Source: an uncultured Clostridia bacterium
Lineage (GTDB): Bacteria > Bacillota > Clostridia > Oscillospirales > Acutalibacteraceae
Length of the DNA stretch: 64,000 nucleotides
Direction: 5' to 3'
Assembly (NCBI GenBank): GCA_937898625.1
Contig: CALEJF010000015.1
Span: 3,295 to 67,294 of the forward strand
Positions 25,403 through 33,660 of the stretch are shown one piece after another. The position numbers and the translations under genes are program-made. The first letter of the stretch is position 1. The number at the start of each line of letters is the position of its first letter. The notes under the pieces are model-generated. The model ran no database searches. It had not been told where the DNA came from and saw only the letters and a program-made list of their open reading frames with translations.

Positions 25403-26575
25403 TTAATAACAAATATTTTTAATTGTTGTATTTTCAATTGCTCTGTTAATCAAGTCTTCAATATCCAATGCCTTTTCAGCATTTTCGATAATCGAAATCT
25501 GAGGTTTTGTTTTAGGATGCTTTGGAGTAAAAACTGTGCAACAATCCTCATATGGTTCAATGGATATATCAAATGTGTCAATTTTTCTTGAGACTTTAAT
25601 AATTTCATCCTTATCAAGACCAATTAAAGGTCTAAATACAGGCATTTCCACAACTGCATCTGTACAAGCAAGAGCATTTAATGTCTGGCTCGCAACCTGG
25701 CCAAGACTTTCACCTGTTATAAGTGCTTTACACTCTTCTTTATCTGCAATTCGTTGTGAAATTCTCATCATGAAACGACGCATAATCAATGTAAATAATT
25801 CTTCGGGACATTTATCTCTTATTTCTTCCTGAATTTCAGTAAATCCAACTGTATGCAAGCAGATATTGCCACTGTACCTTGAAACCTTACGAAGAAGATT
25901 ATGTACCTTTTCCTCGGATTGTGGAGATGTATAGGGCGGAGAGGCAAAATGTATTGCACTAAGCACAAGTCCACGCTTTGCCATCATATATGCCGCAACA
26001 GGACTATCAATACCACCTGAAATGAGTATAGCAGATTTTCCTGCTGTACCTGTTGGCATACCACCTGCACCTTTTGTTTGATTTCCACGGATAAAAGCAA
26101 ACTTTTCTCTAATCTCTATGGTAACAAGAATATCAGGATTTTTAACATCTACTTTAAGGTGTGGAAATTTGCTTAAAATTGCTCCACCCACCTCTGCTGA
26201 AATTTCAGGTGACTTTAATGGAAATTTTTTATCTGAGCGTTTACCCTCAACCTTAAATGTTTTTGCACTTTTAAGCTGCTCTGCAAGATAATCAGGTGCA
26301 TTATTAAGTATAACAGTCATATCCTTTTCCACTTGTAATGCTCTTGAATATGCTGCAATTCCAAATACACGACTAATTCTGTCGCTTACTTCGTCCATAT
26401 CAATATAATCGTCCATAGGGACAACAGAAATTGTGGACTGTTCTTTTCTATATTCAAATTCCCCAAGAGGTTTGATTCTCTTACGGATATTCTTAATTAA
26501 AATATCTTCAAATGTTGAACGGTTTAAGCCTTTAAGTGCTAACTCACCGTTCTTAATAAGTATGATTTCCTTCAT
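25403..26575 (-). CDS. thiI: ThiI tRNA 4-thiouridine synthase
   Basis: The 390-residue enzyme adenylates U8 of tRNA and inserts sulfur. It has an N-terminal ferredoxin-like region, a THUMP domain (about 60-165, with VDVKNPDILVTIEIR), and a PP-loop ATPase with ISGGIDSPVAAYMMAKRG near residue 185. There is no C-terminal rhodanese domain, as in Bacillus-type ThiI, so sulfur must be passed by a partner. The cysteine desulfurase gene starts the same unit 2 bp upstream. Confidence 0.96.
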   Translation of the reverse strand: MKEIILIKNGELALKGLNRSTFEDILIKNIRKRIKPLGEFEYRKEQSTISVVPMDDYIDMDEVSDRISRVFGIAAYSRALQVEKDMTVILNNAPDYLAEQLKSAKTFKVEGKRSDKKFPLKSPEISAEVGGAILSKFPHLKVDVKNPDILVTIEIREKFAFIRGNQTKGAGGMPTGTAGKSAILISGGIDSPVAAYMMAKRGLVLSAIHFASPPYTSPQSEEKVHNLLRKVSRYSGNICLHTVGFTEIQEEIRDKCPEELFTLIMRRFMMRISQRIADKEECKALITGESLGQVASQTLNALACTDAVVEMPVFRPLIGLDKDEIIKVSRKIDTFDISIEPYEDCCTVFTPKHPKTKPQISIIENAEKALDIEDLINRAIENTTIKNICY

Positions 26576-26577
26576 CT

Positions 26578-27705
26578 TTATCTCCTAACTCGTTTAACTG
26601 TTTCCCTTATTCCATTATACAACAAATCCATATCATTTTCAGTGGTATTTTTTGACAAACTAACACGGATTGCACTGTCTATCCCTTTTGATGAAAGTCC
26701 CATTGCAGTTAAGACATCGCTTCTGTGCCCCTTTGCACAAGCAGACCCTGCGGAAACATAAATTCCCATTGTAGAAAGAGAGTTTAACATAACCTGTGAT
26801 GGCACACCTTCAACAGAGATATTGATGATATATGGTAACGCATCACTTGGAGAATTGATTTGTACTTTTTCAATATCAACTATTTTTTTAACAAAGTAGT
26901 CCTTAACCGATGCGACATAATCAAGATTTTTCTGAACATTACCTATATCGTTAACAGCCTCTGCAAAAGCACAGATTGCAGGCATTCCTTCAGTTCCGGA
27001 AATCAATCCACTCTCCTGACCGCCACCAACAATGCTTGGCAAAATACGGATACTGTTATTTACAAACAAAGCACCTGCCCCTTTAATGCCATGAATCTTA
27101 TGTGCACTCATACTCATAAGGTCAATGCCAAGTTTTTTGGGTTTAAGTAAAATTTTACCAAATGCCTGAACAGCGTCACAGTGAAAAAACGCCTTTGATT
27201 TTTTGTCTTTAATTATGCCTTTAATCGTAGAAATCTCCTGAACTGAACCTACCTCGTTATTAACTGCCATAACGCTAACTAAAACTGTGTTTTCGTCAAT
27301 AGAATTTGATAGCTCATTAAGGTCAATTTTACCATTATTATCAGGTTTTAAATATACAACATCATAACCTTGTTCACTAAGTGATTCAAAATGCTTTAAA
27401 ACACTTGGATGTTCCAATAGTGTTGTGATGACTTTTTTACCTTCACGGTGCTTCGCTTTGACAGTTCCTAAAATCGCTGTATGGTTTGCAACAGTACCGC
27501 TTGGTGTAAAAAACACCTCGTTATCCTCGCAACCTAAAAAAGCAGAAACAGTATGTCTTGCACTATCAAGTTCCTTTTTTGCATTATACCCGCAAAGGTG
27601 AAGTGATGAGGGATTTCCATAATTCTCGTTCATCATTTCAAGTGCTTTTTTTACTGCATTTTCGCATGGTTTTGTTGTTGCACTATTATCAAGATAAACA
27701 CTCAC
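26578..27705 (-). CDS. Cysteine desulfurase (NifS/IscS-like) partnered with ThiI
   Basis: This roughly 375-residue PLP enzyme releases sulfur from cysteine as a persulfide. YLDNSATTKPCENAV starts the fold, SMSAHKIHG holds the PLP lysine, and SAGSACAKGHRSDVL the catalytic Cys. GTG at 27705 (giving SVYLDNSATT) is preferred because GGGGGAAGAG precedes it; an ATG five codons upstream has no ribosome site. The 2-bp gap to thiI indicates the dedicated sulfur donor for 4-thiouridine, as with NifZ in Bacillus. Confidence 0.93.
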   Translation of the reverse strand: MSVYLDNSATTKPCENAVKKALEMMNENYGNPSSLHLCGYNAKKELDSARHTVSAFLGCEDNEVFFTPSGTVANHTAILGTVKAKHREGKKVITTLLEHPSVLKHFESLSEQGYDVVYLKPDNNGKIDLNELSNSIDENTVLVSVMAVNNEVGSVQEISTIKGIIKDKKSKAFFHCDAVQAFGKILLKPKKLGIDLMSMSAHKIHGIKGAGALFVNNSIRILPSIVGGGQESGLISGTEGMPAICAFAEAVNDIGNVQKNLDYVASVKDYFVKKIVDIEKVQINSPSDALPYIINISVEGVPSQVMLNSLSTMGIYVSAGSACAKGHRSDVLTAMGLSSKGIDSAIRVSLSKNTTENDMDLLYNGIRETVKRVRR

Positions 27706-27850
27706 AAACTCTTCCCCCATTTTGCATATTTAATCACAATAATTATACTATATAATTAATCATTTGGCAAACATAATTTGCATAATTTTTCAGTATATTT
27801 TTGAATTTTTTGTAAACAATATTTCCAAATGATTAAAGGAATGAAAAAAT

Positions 27851-29200
27851 ATGGATAAAAAGCCCTTTTTCACCCGTCAGAGAGCGAGAATTGCACTATT
27901 TACTTCTGCAATTATTCTTGTGCTTGGGATAGTAAGTATAGTTCAAACTGTAAAAGCAAACAGGTATAAGCGAGAAGCTCTTATAACAAAACAGATGGCA
28001 CTGATTGCATTGGATGAAAACCTTAATAACATCTCAACCAACCTTCAAAAAACAGTTTATGTAAGCACACCCTCAATGCTCTCAAAACTATCTGCAGAAT
28101 TATGGCGTGAAGCATCCGGTGCAAAATCAAACTTATCCTTGTTGCCCACAAGCGAAAGTATGGTTAGCAACACATACAAATTCCTGTCACAAGTAGGTGA
28201 ATTTGTTATGGCATTGGAAAGAAAAACAGCCTCCGGTCAGACTCTCACAGATAAGGAAAGAGCAGAACTTTTAAACCTGTATAATTTTTGCAACTCGTTA
28301 ACAGACGATATAAACAAAATCTGTCACGATATACAAAACGGCACATATTCCTTTGAGGAGATAAAATCCACCTTAACCCTTGGTAAGAGTACGGATACAA
28401 ATTCATTCTCTCAGGGAATTGACGACGCTGAACAAGCTTTGACTGATGTTCCTACTTTGATTTATGACGGACCATTTTCTGACCATCTCTTACAAGATGA
28501 CGCAAAATTTCTAAAAGGTCTTAACAATACAACTCAAGACGAAGCATTAGAAATTGCTAAAAAAATCTGTGTGAACGAAAAGGAAAGTTTGCATTTTGCT
28601 TACAATGAAGATAGCAATATCCCCTGCTATGTATTTCAAGGTGAAAACTGCACAGTAGCAATTACAAAACAAGGTGGTAAACCTTGTTATATGATAAGTT
28701 CACAATTCGTAGGTGAAACGCAGCTTAAACACCAAGATGCCATTGAGAGAGCAAAGACATATCTAGAAAAAATTGGTTTTGAAAGCATGAAGGAGAGTTA
28801 CTACTTTACAGAAGACGGCATTTGTACAGTCAACTTTGCATTTAGTGACGATAATGTTTTAATGTATCCTGATTTAATTAAAGTCAGTGTCAGTCTTGAA
28901 GATGGTGAAATACTTTCCTTTGATGCAACAGGATATATCGCAAATCATACTGATAGAGAAAACCTTACTCCACAAATATCTGTTAGTGAAGCAAAAGACA
29001 TTATAAATAATCAACTTGAAATAACCGATACAAGAATTTGTATTATCCCTACTGAATGGAAAACTGAACAACTGTGCTACGAAATTCATTGTAGGGACAA
29101 GGATAAAAGGGAGTATTTAATCTACATTGACGGCAAAACAGGAATGGAAGATAATATTTTGATTTTACTTTACAGCGATGACGGAGTATTAACAAAATAG
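27851..29200 (+). CDS. ypeB: Germination protein YpeB
   Basis: The 449-residue product has an N-terminal membrane helix (about 13-35), the YpeB helical region with ALDENLNNISTNLQKTVYV and LWREASGAKSNLSLLP, and C-terminal PepSY-type repeats. YpeB holds the cortex-lytic enzyme SleB in the spore and is required for its stability. sleB normally sits beside it, but none is seen here. AAAGGAATG lies 8 bp before the ATG. It is followed at 57 bp by an Asn-rich lipoprotein gene on the same strand, probably cotranscribed. Confidence 0.93.
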   Translation: MDKKPFFTRQRARIALFTSAIILVLGIVSIVQTVKANRYKREALITKQMALIALDENLNNISTNLQKTVYVSTPSMLSKLSAELWREASGAKSNLSLLPTSESMVSNTYKFLSQVGEFVMALERKTASGQTLTDKERAELLNLYNFCNSLTDDINKICHDIQNGTYSFEEIKSTLTLGKSTDTNSFSQGIDDAEQALTDVPTLIYDGPFSDHLLQDDAKFLKGLNNTTQDEALEIAKKICVNEKESLHFAYNEDSNIPCYVFQGENCTVAITKQGGKPCYMISSQFVGETQLKHQDAIERAKTYLEKIGFESMKESYYFTEDGICTVNFAFSDDNVLMYPDLIKVSVSLEDGEILSFDATGYIANHTDRENLTPQISVSEAKDIINNQLEITDTRICIIPTEWKTEQLCYEIHCRDKDKREYLIYIDGKTGMEDNILILLYSDDGVLTK

Positions 29201-29257
29201 AATATTTTTATTAAAACTTCAAATAATAAAAATACAAAATAATCAGGAGGAAAGATT

Positions 29258-29560
29258 ATGAAAAAAGCAATTATTGTTACACTTGTTGTAACTCTTGTAA
29301 CCTGTTTATTCTTAACCGGTTGCAACAATGTTGATGACGGAAAAATCACAGAAAACAACAACTCAAATTCAACAAGCAGTACAACAAATAACAACAATGT
29401 CAGCAACACTCAAAACAACAATATGAATAACGCAGGAAATGCAATTGGTGATGCTGCAAACGGTGTTGGAGAAGCCGCATCTGATATTGTTGAAGGTGCA
29501 GGAGAAGCGGCATCTGATATCGCAGATGGTGTTGGAAACGCTGTAAACGGAAACAGATAA
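29258..29560 (+). CDS. Asn-rich small lipoprotein downstream of ypeB
   Basis: The 100-residue product has a lipoprotein signal ending LTGC (lipidated Cys22), then an Asn/Ser/Thr-rich region and an Ala/Gly/Asp repeat (GDAANGVGEAASDIVEGAGEAASDIADG) read here in two near-copies of GEAASDI. The repeat would form an amphipathic helix. AGGAGG lies 7 bp before the ATG and a terminator follows. Its position suggests a spore-envelope or germination role, which is inference. Confidence 0.88.
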   Translation: MKKAIIVTLVVTLVTCLFLTGCNNVDDGKITENNNSNSTSSTTNNNNVSNTQNNNMNNAGNAIGDAANGVGEAASDIVEGAGEAASDIADGVGNAVNGNR

Positions 29561-29566
29561 AAGATT

Positions 29567-29600
29567 AACCGATGTTACAAGAAATAACATCGGTTATTTT
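29567..29600 (+). terminator. Terminator after the ypeB unit
   Basis: AACCGATGTTA (29567-29577) pairs with TAACATCGGTT (29585-29595), followed by ATTTTT. Confidence 0.85.
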
Positions 29601-30289
29601 TACATATTCTCTTTTTGTCTTTTCTCCATTCTTTTCCAACTGATAAAACCATACATATCATTTACAAGAAAAACAATAAAACATATTACAACTGACAGAT
29701 ATGATACATCGGTTATGGATGCTAATATCCACAATACAATTAAAACAACATCGTTTGCAGCATATAGTAGCGCAAAGTATGGACTTCGTCTAAAAGTAAG
29801 ATAAGCAGCAAGAAAACTTGTTGTAACTGAAAGTGTACTCAGAATTAAATTTGCCGTATGAAAATATTCTAATATGAAATAAAAAATGACGGTAACAATT
29901 ATTGAAAGAATCACCATAAAAGCAGTTTCTTTTTTTGAAATATGGTTAACTGCGACCTCCGACTTTTTGCCCTTATATGGGTTTTTAAGCCACGAAATTA
30001 ATGCAATAAATGCAATTGGCATTGACATACAAAGGTATGTAATCATCTCACCGTAATAAGCAAAACGATATGAAATAAGACCATAAATAATACTGAAAAA
30101 TATAGTTAAAAGTTGACCTATCGGATTCCCTTTCGCATTAAGTATAAGAAAAGTAGCACCAATTATGGACGCTAAAAGTGTAAGATAATCCTTATCTTCA
30201 AACACAACAAAAGTACCAATAATTATAAATACAGAAGAAGACCATAATCCTATTTCAAATTTTGTAAAGTAATTTAGTAACTTACTCAT
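29600..30289 (-). CDS. pnuC: PnuC family vitamin transporter (probably nicotinamide riboside)
   Basis: The 229-residue membrane protein has about seven helices, with GNPIGQLLTIFFSIIYGLISYRFA split around residue 60 and the C-terminal NDMYGFISWKRM, a strong PnuC signature. PnuC proteins carry nicotinamide riboside; close relatives carry thiamine or riboflavin, and the leader here is not a TPP or FMN element. ATG at 30289 follows GAGGGGAATT. It lies downstream of the bile salt hydrolase behind a structured 100-nt leader. Confidence 0.88.
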   Translation of the reverse strand: MSKLLNYFTKFEIGLWSSSVFIIIGTFVVFEDKDYLTLLASIIGATFLILNAKGNPIGQLLTIFFSIIYGLISYRFAYYGEMITYLCMSMPIAFIALISWLKNPYKGKKSEVAVNHISKKETAFMVILSIIVTVIFYFILEYFHTANLILSTLSVTTSFLAAYLTFRRSPYFALLYAANDVVLIVLWILASITDVSYLSVVICFIVFLVNDMYGFISWKRMEKRQKENM

Positions 30290-30388
30290 AATTCCCCTCA
30301 AAAAAATAACACCCGTTTGATATATCTTCAAAGACCTAACGACATATCAACGGATGCTTTGCATCACACTACCCGGTGGCAGTAATAT
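30290..30388 (-). promoter_or_regulatory. Structured leader of pnuC (candidate riboswitch or attenuator)
   Basis: On the minus strand a GATGC-AAA-GCATC hairpin (about 30366-30354) is followed by a second stem. In it CCGTTGATAT (30353-30344) pairs, with one bulge, to ATATCAAACGG (about 30322-30312), leaving a loop with GTCGTTAGGTCTTTGAAG. A T-run (about 30305-30299) and the ribosome site come next. It matches no TPP, FMN or preQ1 aptamer I know. The NAD+-II class is found before pnuC, but I could not confirm its consensus. Confidence 0.5.
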
Positions 30389-31360
30389 TTAATTGTGATA
30401 GTTTATTTGTTGTTCATTGATGAGATTATATATTATTAAATCTTCTTTGTCAAGATTTTCGTGATGCATATTAACAGCAGAAATCTGACTGTTTTCATAA
30501 GTTTTATAATAATAAATACCATCATCAGTATTGCAACAGGACGAATAAATTGTTTTGTCAAAGCCATCCCCCGCCCTTACACAACCTTGAGTTTGTGACA
30601 CAGACTCAATAATATGAAAAAACTGACTGATGCTTTCGCTTTCACTTTCGCCACAAGTGGAATTTAGTCTTGTAAATGCCGCGCGAACAAATCGTGACAT
30701 TGAGGATAAGTCGCCAGGCAAACCTAATGCACCCATTCCCCTGCTGTATTTGTTTAAATCAAAACCCTCTGCAAACCTTGTTTCAGGCTCTTCTCGGGTA
30801 ATGTTTATATAATTGTTCAAATTGAATATCTGCATTGGAAATTCTGGATTGTTGGTCAATACATGAACGGGATTATAATAGATTTTCATTCCATCCTGCA
30901 CACATTCAAGTGTAATTGAGTAGTCCTTGTCACTAATCATCCAATGGAGTGGGGTGTTTTTATACTTGGAATTAAAATCAATATCCACAATATTGGTGTT
31001 CATCAATAAATCCCTTGCTTCATTCACTGATTCACATTGACCTAAAATCCAAGGGATTAACTCAAAAGAACCAATATTATTTTTATCTTTTGTTTTGTCA
31101 TAATAAACTGCACTTGTGGGGAAGTTTAGCCCAGCGATTGATAGACCTTTTTCATTTGTTGCATCGTAGTAAAGGGGATATTTGTCAACAACAATACCCA
31201 TCCCGACAAATGCAAAATGTTCTCTCAATTCTTCTGTCATACGGAATTGTAATGGATATTTTCTAGGTGTTACAATCACATTTTCACCGTAGGAAAACTC
31301 CATATCAAGATTTCTGCCGAAATAATGATTTTTTGTTAATAAAGAAATTGAAGTACACAT
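30389..31360 (-). CDS. bsh: Bile salt hydrolase (choloylglycine hydrolase)
   Basis: This 323-residue Ntn hydrolase removes glycine or taurine from conjugated bile acids. After removal of Met the nucleophile is Cys2 (MCTSIS). The other active-site residues sit at the positions known for Gram-positive bile salt hydrolases: Arg16 and Asp19 (GRNLD), Asn79 (AGLNFP), Asn171 (TNNPEFP) and Arg223 within the loop SRGMGALGLPGDLSSMSRF. That loop is typical of bile salt hydrolases rather than penicillin V acylases. ATG at 31360 follows AAAAGGATGTGAT and is fixed by Cys2. There is no signal peptide, as usual. An MFS carrier gene lies 43 bp upstream. Confidence 0.95.
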   Translation of the reverse strand: MCTSISLLTKNHYFGRNLDMEFSYGENVIVTPRKYPLQFRMTEELREHFAFVGMGIVVDKYPLYYDATNEKGLSIAGLNFPTSAVYYDKTKDKNNIGSFELIPWILGQCESVNEARDLLMNTNIVDIDFNSKYKNTPLHWMISDKDYSITLECVQDGMKIYYNPVHVLTNNPEFPMQIFNLNNYINITREEPETRFAEGFDLNKYSRGMGALGLPGDLSSMSRFVRAAFTRLNSTCGESESESISQFFHIIESVSQTQGCVRAGDGFDKTIYSSCCNTDDGIYYYKTYENSQISAVNMHHENLDKEDLIIYNLINEQQINYHN

Positions 31361-31403
31361 AATAATCACATCCTTTTGATTATTATATGTACTTCTTAAA
31401 ACA

Positions 31404-32564
31404 TTATTTTTTTCTAACAATGGAAATTGTTGCTTCGTTTGCTATAAAAAGTGCCACAACAAGTGCTAACAAAACATATGTTGTGATTCTAAATGTTGTA
31501 GCAGTAGCTACAAAGCCAAAAATGAGTTGAATTCCAAAACCAATTCCATACGCACCACCCATGTGGAAGCCTGTTATGTCAGCAGAATATTCCTTACCAA
31601 ATCTGTCAGGGACACTATGGAGAATACTTGGGAATATTGGACCAAAACCAACACCAATAAGAAAAAAACCAAAAAATGAAATCTCACCTAACGGTAGGGA
31701 TAACAGAATCATACCCATACAAGAAACAACGATACCGCCACGAATCATCATATTGTCCGTTGCCTTCATAGAGATAAAGCCTGAGATAATTCGTCCAACC
31801 ATTATTCCACCAAAATATAATGAAATCCATTTTGCGGCTTTATCAGGCATCAAGGAATGAACATTTACAAGATAAGATGCACCCCAAGTGCCTATTAGAA
31901 ATTCCATACTACAATAAAGACCTTGTGAAAGAATTCCCGTTACAACACCTTTAATATTCAATATTTCAAAAAGACTTTTTTGTGGTTGGGTTGATTCCTC
32001 GTGAGAAAAATCTTCTTTTACAACTTTCCATTTATTAAGGGTTACAGCAATTATAATACCAATTGACAACTGTAAAAGAGCAATTACACGATACCCATTA
32101 CGCCAGGAATCCGTTTCACCCGTCAAAAAAACAGACATAATCAAAGGGCTTATAGTAACTCCTGCACCCCAACAAGCGTGAAGCCAATTCATATGCTGTG
32201 CTTTATAATGCAAGGATACAAAATTATTAAGTGCTGTATCAATAACTCCCGCACCATAACCAAGAATGACAGAACTTATCATAAGTACAACAATATTAGG
32301 TGATATGCTCATAAAGAAAAGTCCTGCAACTGTAAGTAATGTAGATATAAAAGTTACCTTTCCAGTGCCGAATTTTCTGATAAGCTTACCTGCAACAAAG
32401 CTTACACCACCCGTACAAACACCCATAATAACACCATAAACCGAAGCAAAGCTTTCGGCGATGCCAAAGTCAATATACATTACAGGCCAGGCAACACCAA
32501 ACAGGGAATCCGGTAAACCAAGAGAAACAAAAACTATGTAGATTATTACAAGTAAAAATGTCAT
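31404..32564 (-). CDS. MFS transporter upstream of bile salt hydrolase
   Basis: The 386-residue carrier has 12 predicted helices. SLGLPDSLFGVAWPVMY in helix 1 and LGYGAGVIDTALNNFV are shared with the second MFS gene of this window (56626-57810). ATG at 32564 follows GAGGTGC. It forms an apparent operon with the bile salt hydrolase, so bile acids or their amino-acid conjugates are plausible substrates, but sequence alone does not show the substrate. Confidence 0.88.
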   Translation of the reverse strand: MTFLLVIIYIVFVSLGLPDSLFGVAWPVMYIDFGIAESFASVYGVIMGVCTGGVSFVAGKLIRKFGTGKVTFISTLLTVAGLFFMSISPNIVVLMISSVILGYGAGVIDTALNNFVSLHYKAQHMNWLHACWGAGVTISPLIMSVFLTGETDSWRNGYRVIALLQLSIGIIIAVTLNKWKVVKEDFSHEESTQPQKSLFEILNIKGVVTGILSQGLYCSMEFLIGTWGASYLVNVHSLMPDKAAKWISLYFGGIMVGRIISGFISMKATDNMMIRGGIVVSCMGMILLSLPLGEISFFGFFLIGVGFGPIFPSILHSVPDRFGKEYSADITGFHMGGAYGIGFGIQLIFGFVATATTFRITTYVLLALVVALFIANEATISIVRKK

Positions 32565-32618
32565 ACTGCACCTCAAATGTCTTATGGAGATTTCTTGTAA
32601 ATTTAACAACTAAATAAA

Positions 32619-32646
32619 TATATAACAAAAAACCGAAAAATGTCAA
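32619..32646 (-). promoter_or_regulatory. Promoter of the MFS-bile salt hydrolase unit
   Basis: TTGACA (32646-32641), 16 bp, TATATA (32624-32619) on the minus strand, 55 bp before the MFS start. It is back to back with the promoter of the FliB-like gene. Confidence 0.6.
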
Positions 32647-32655
32647 TATTTCGCA

Positions 32656-32684
32656 TTGAATAAATAATCAATTTGCTCTATAAT
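32656..32684 (+). promoter_or_regulatory. Promoter of the FliB-like gene
   Basis: TTGAAT (32656-32661), 17 bp, TATAAT (32679-32684), 29 bp before the ATG. Confidence 0.65.
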
Positions 32685-32712
32685 GTTTACATAACAAATA
32701 TGGAGAAATGAT

Positions 32713-33624
32713 ATGAAAACTATAATTCCGAATTACTATGATAATTTCAAATGTATAGCAGGTAAATGCCGTCACAACTGTTGTATTGGCTGGGAAATTG
32801 ACATTGACGAGGACGCCTTGGAAATGTACGAAAGCTTTAAAGGTAAATTCAGTAAACAGCTTAAAGATGGTATAGATTATAATGACAATTATGCTTGTTT
32901 TAAGCTTGATGGTAAAGGTCGTTGTGCCTTTTTAAACAACGATAATCTTTGTGATATAATTCTTAATTTAGGCGAAGACCACCTTTGTCAAATTTGTGCT
33001 GACCACCCTCGTTTTAGAAATTTTTATAGAAATGTAACTGAAATCGGATTAGGACTTTGTTGTGAAGAAGCAGGGCGAATCATTTTAGGTCAGGATGAAG
33101 ATTTTGAATTGAAATTCAATACAAACAAGGAAAAACTCACAGATGAAGAAGAGGTTTTCTTTGATTATAAATACTCAATTCTACATAATCTGCAAAAAAA
33201 AGAACTCTCATTAAATGACAGAATTTCAGTTTTATTGAGAGATAATGATATTGAACCTTCTGCAACAGATTTTAGCAAATGGATTGATTTTTATCTTTCT
33301 CTTGAAAGGCTTGATGAGGCTTGGACAAATCTCTTATGCGATATGAAAAAGACTGATTTTGAAGATGTGAATTTATCTGACAAATTTGATAAAGTATTTG
33401 AAAAAATGCTTTTATATTTCATTTATCGCCACCTTGAGGATATTGATGAATATATGGTTCATTTTGCTGTCTTCTGCGTATATTTCATATCACAAATATG
33501 CAGATATCACATCAAAAAATATGGTAATCTTCAATTTGAAGACATTGTCGAATACGCAAGGATGTATTCTTGTGAAATTGAATATTCTGACGAAAATATT
33601 ACAAAAATTTATAATAAACTATAA
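32713..33624 (+). CDS. FliB-like (flagellin lysine-N-methylase family) Cys-rich protein
   Basis: The 303-residue product starts with IIPNYYDNFKCIAGKCRHNCC, then CAFLNNDNLCDI, CQICADHPRF and LGLCCEEAG. This Cys pattern defines the group annotated as flagellin lysine-N-methylase and may bind an Fe-S cluster or zinc. No flagellar genes are in the window, so the substrate is open; many gut Clostridia carry this gene without flagella. It is a lone gene between its own promoter and a terminator. Confidence 0.8.
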   Translation: MKTIIPNYYDNFKCIAGKCRHNCCIGWEIDIDEDALEMYESFKGKFSKQLKDGIDYNDNYACFKLDGKGRCAFLNNDNLCDIILNLGEDHLCQICADHPRFRNFYRNVTEIGLGLCCEEAGRIILGQDEDFELKFNTNKEKLTDEEEVFFDYKYSILHNLQKKELSLNDRISVLLRDNDIEPSATDFSKWIDFYLSLERLDEAWTNLLCDMKKTDFEDVNLSDKFDKVFEKMLLYFIYRHLEDIDEYMVHFAVFCVYFISQICRYHIKKYGNLQFEDIVEYARMYSCEIEYSDENITKIYNKL

Positions 33625-33627
33625 AAA

Positions 33628-33660
33628 TAAAGCCTTGAAAATCAAGGCTTTATTTTTTTA
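33628..33660. terminator. Bidirectional terminator
   Basis: AAAGCCTTG pairs with CAAGGCTTT (about 33630-33652), followed by seven T. The FliB-like gene and the subtilase gene converge here. Confidence 0.85.
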
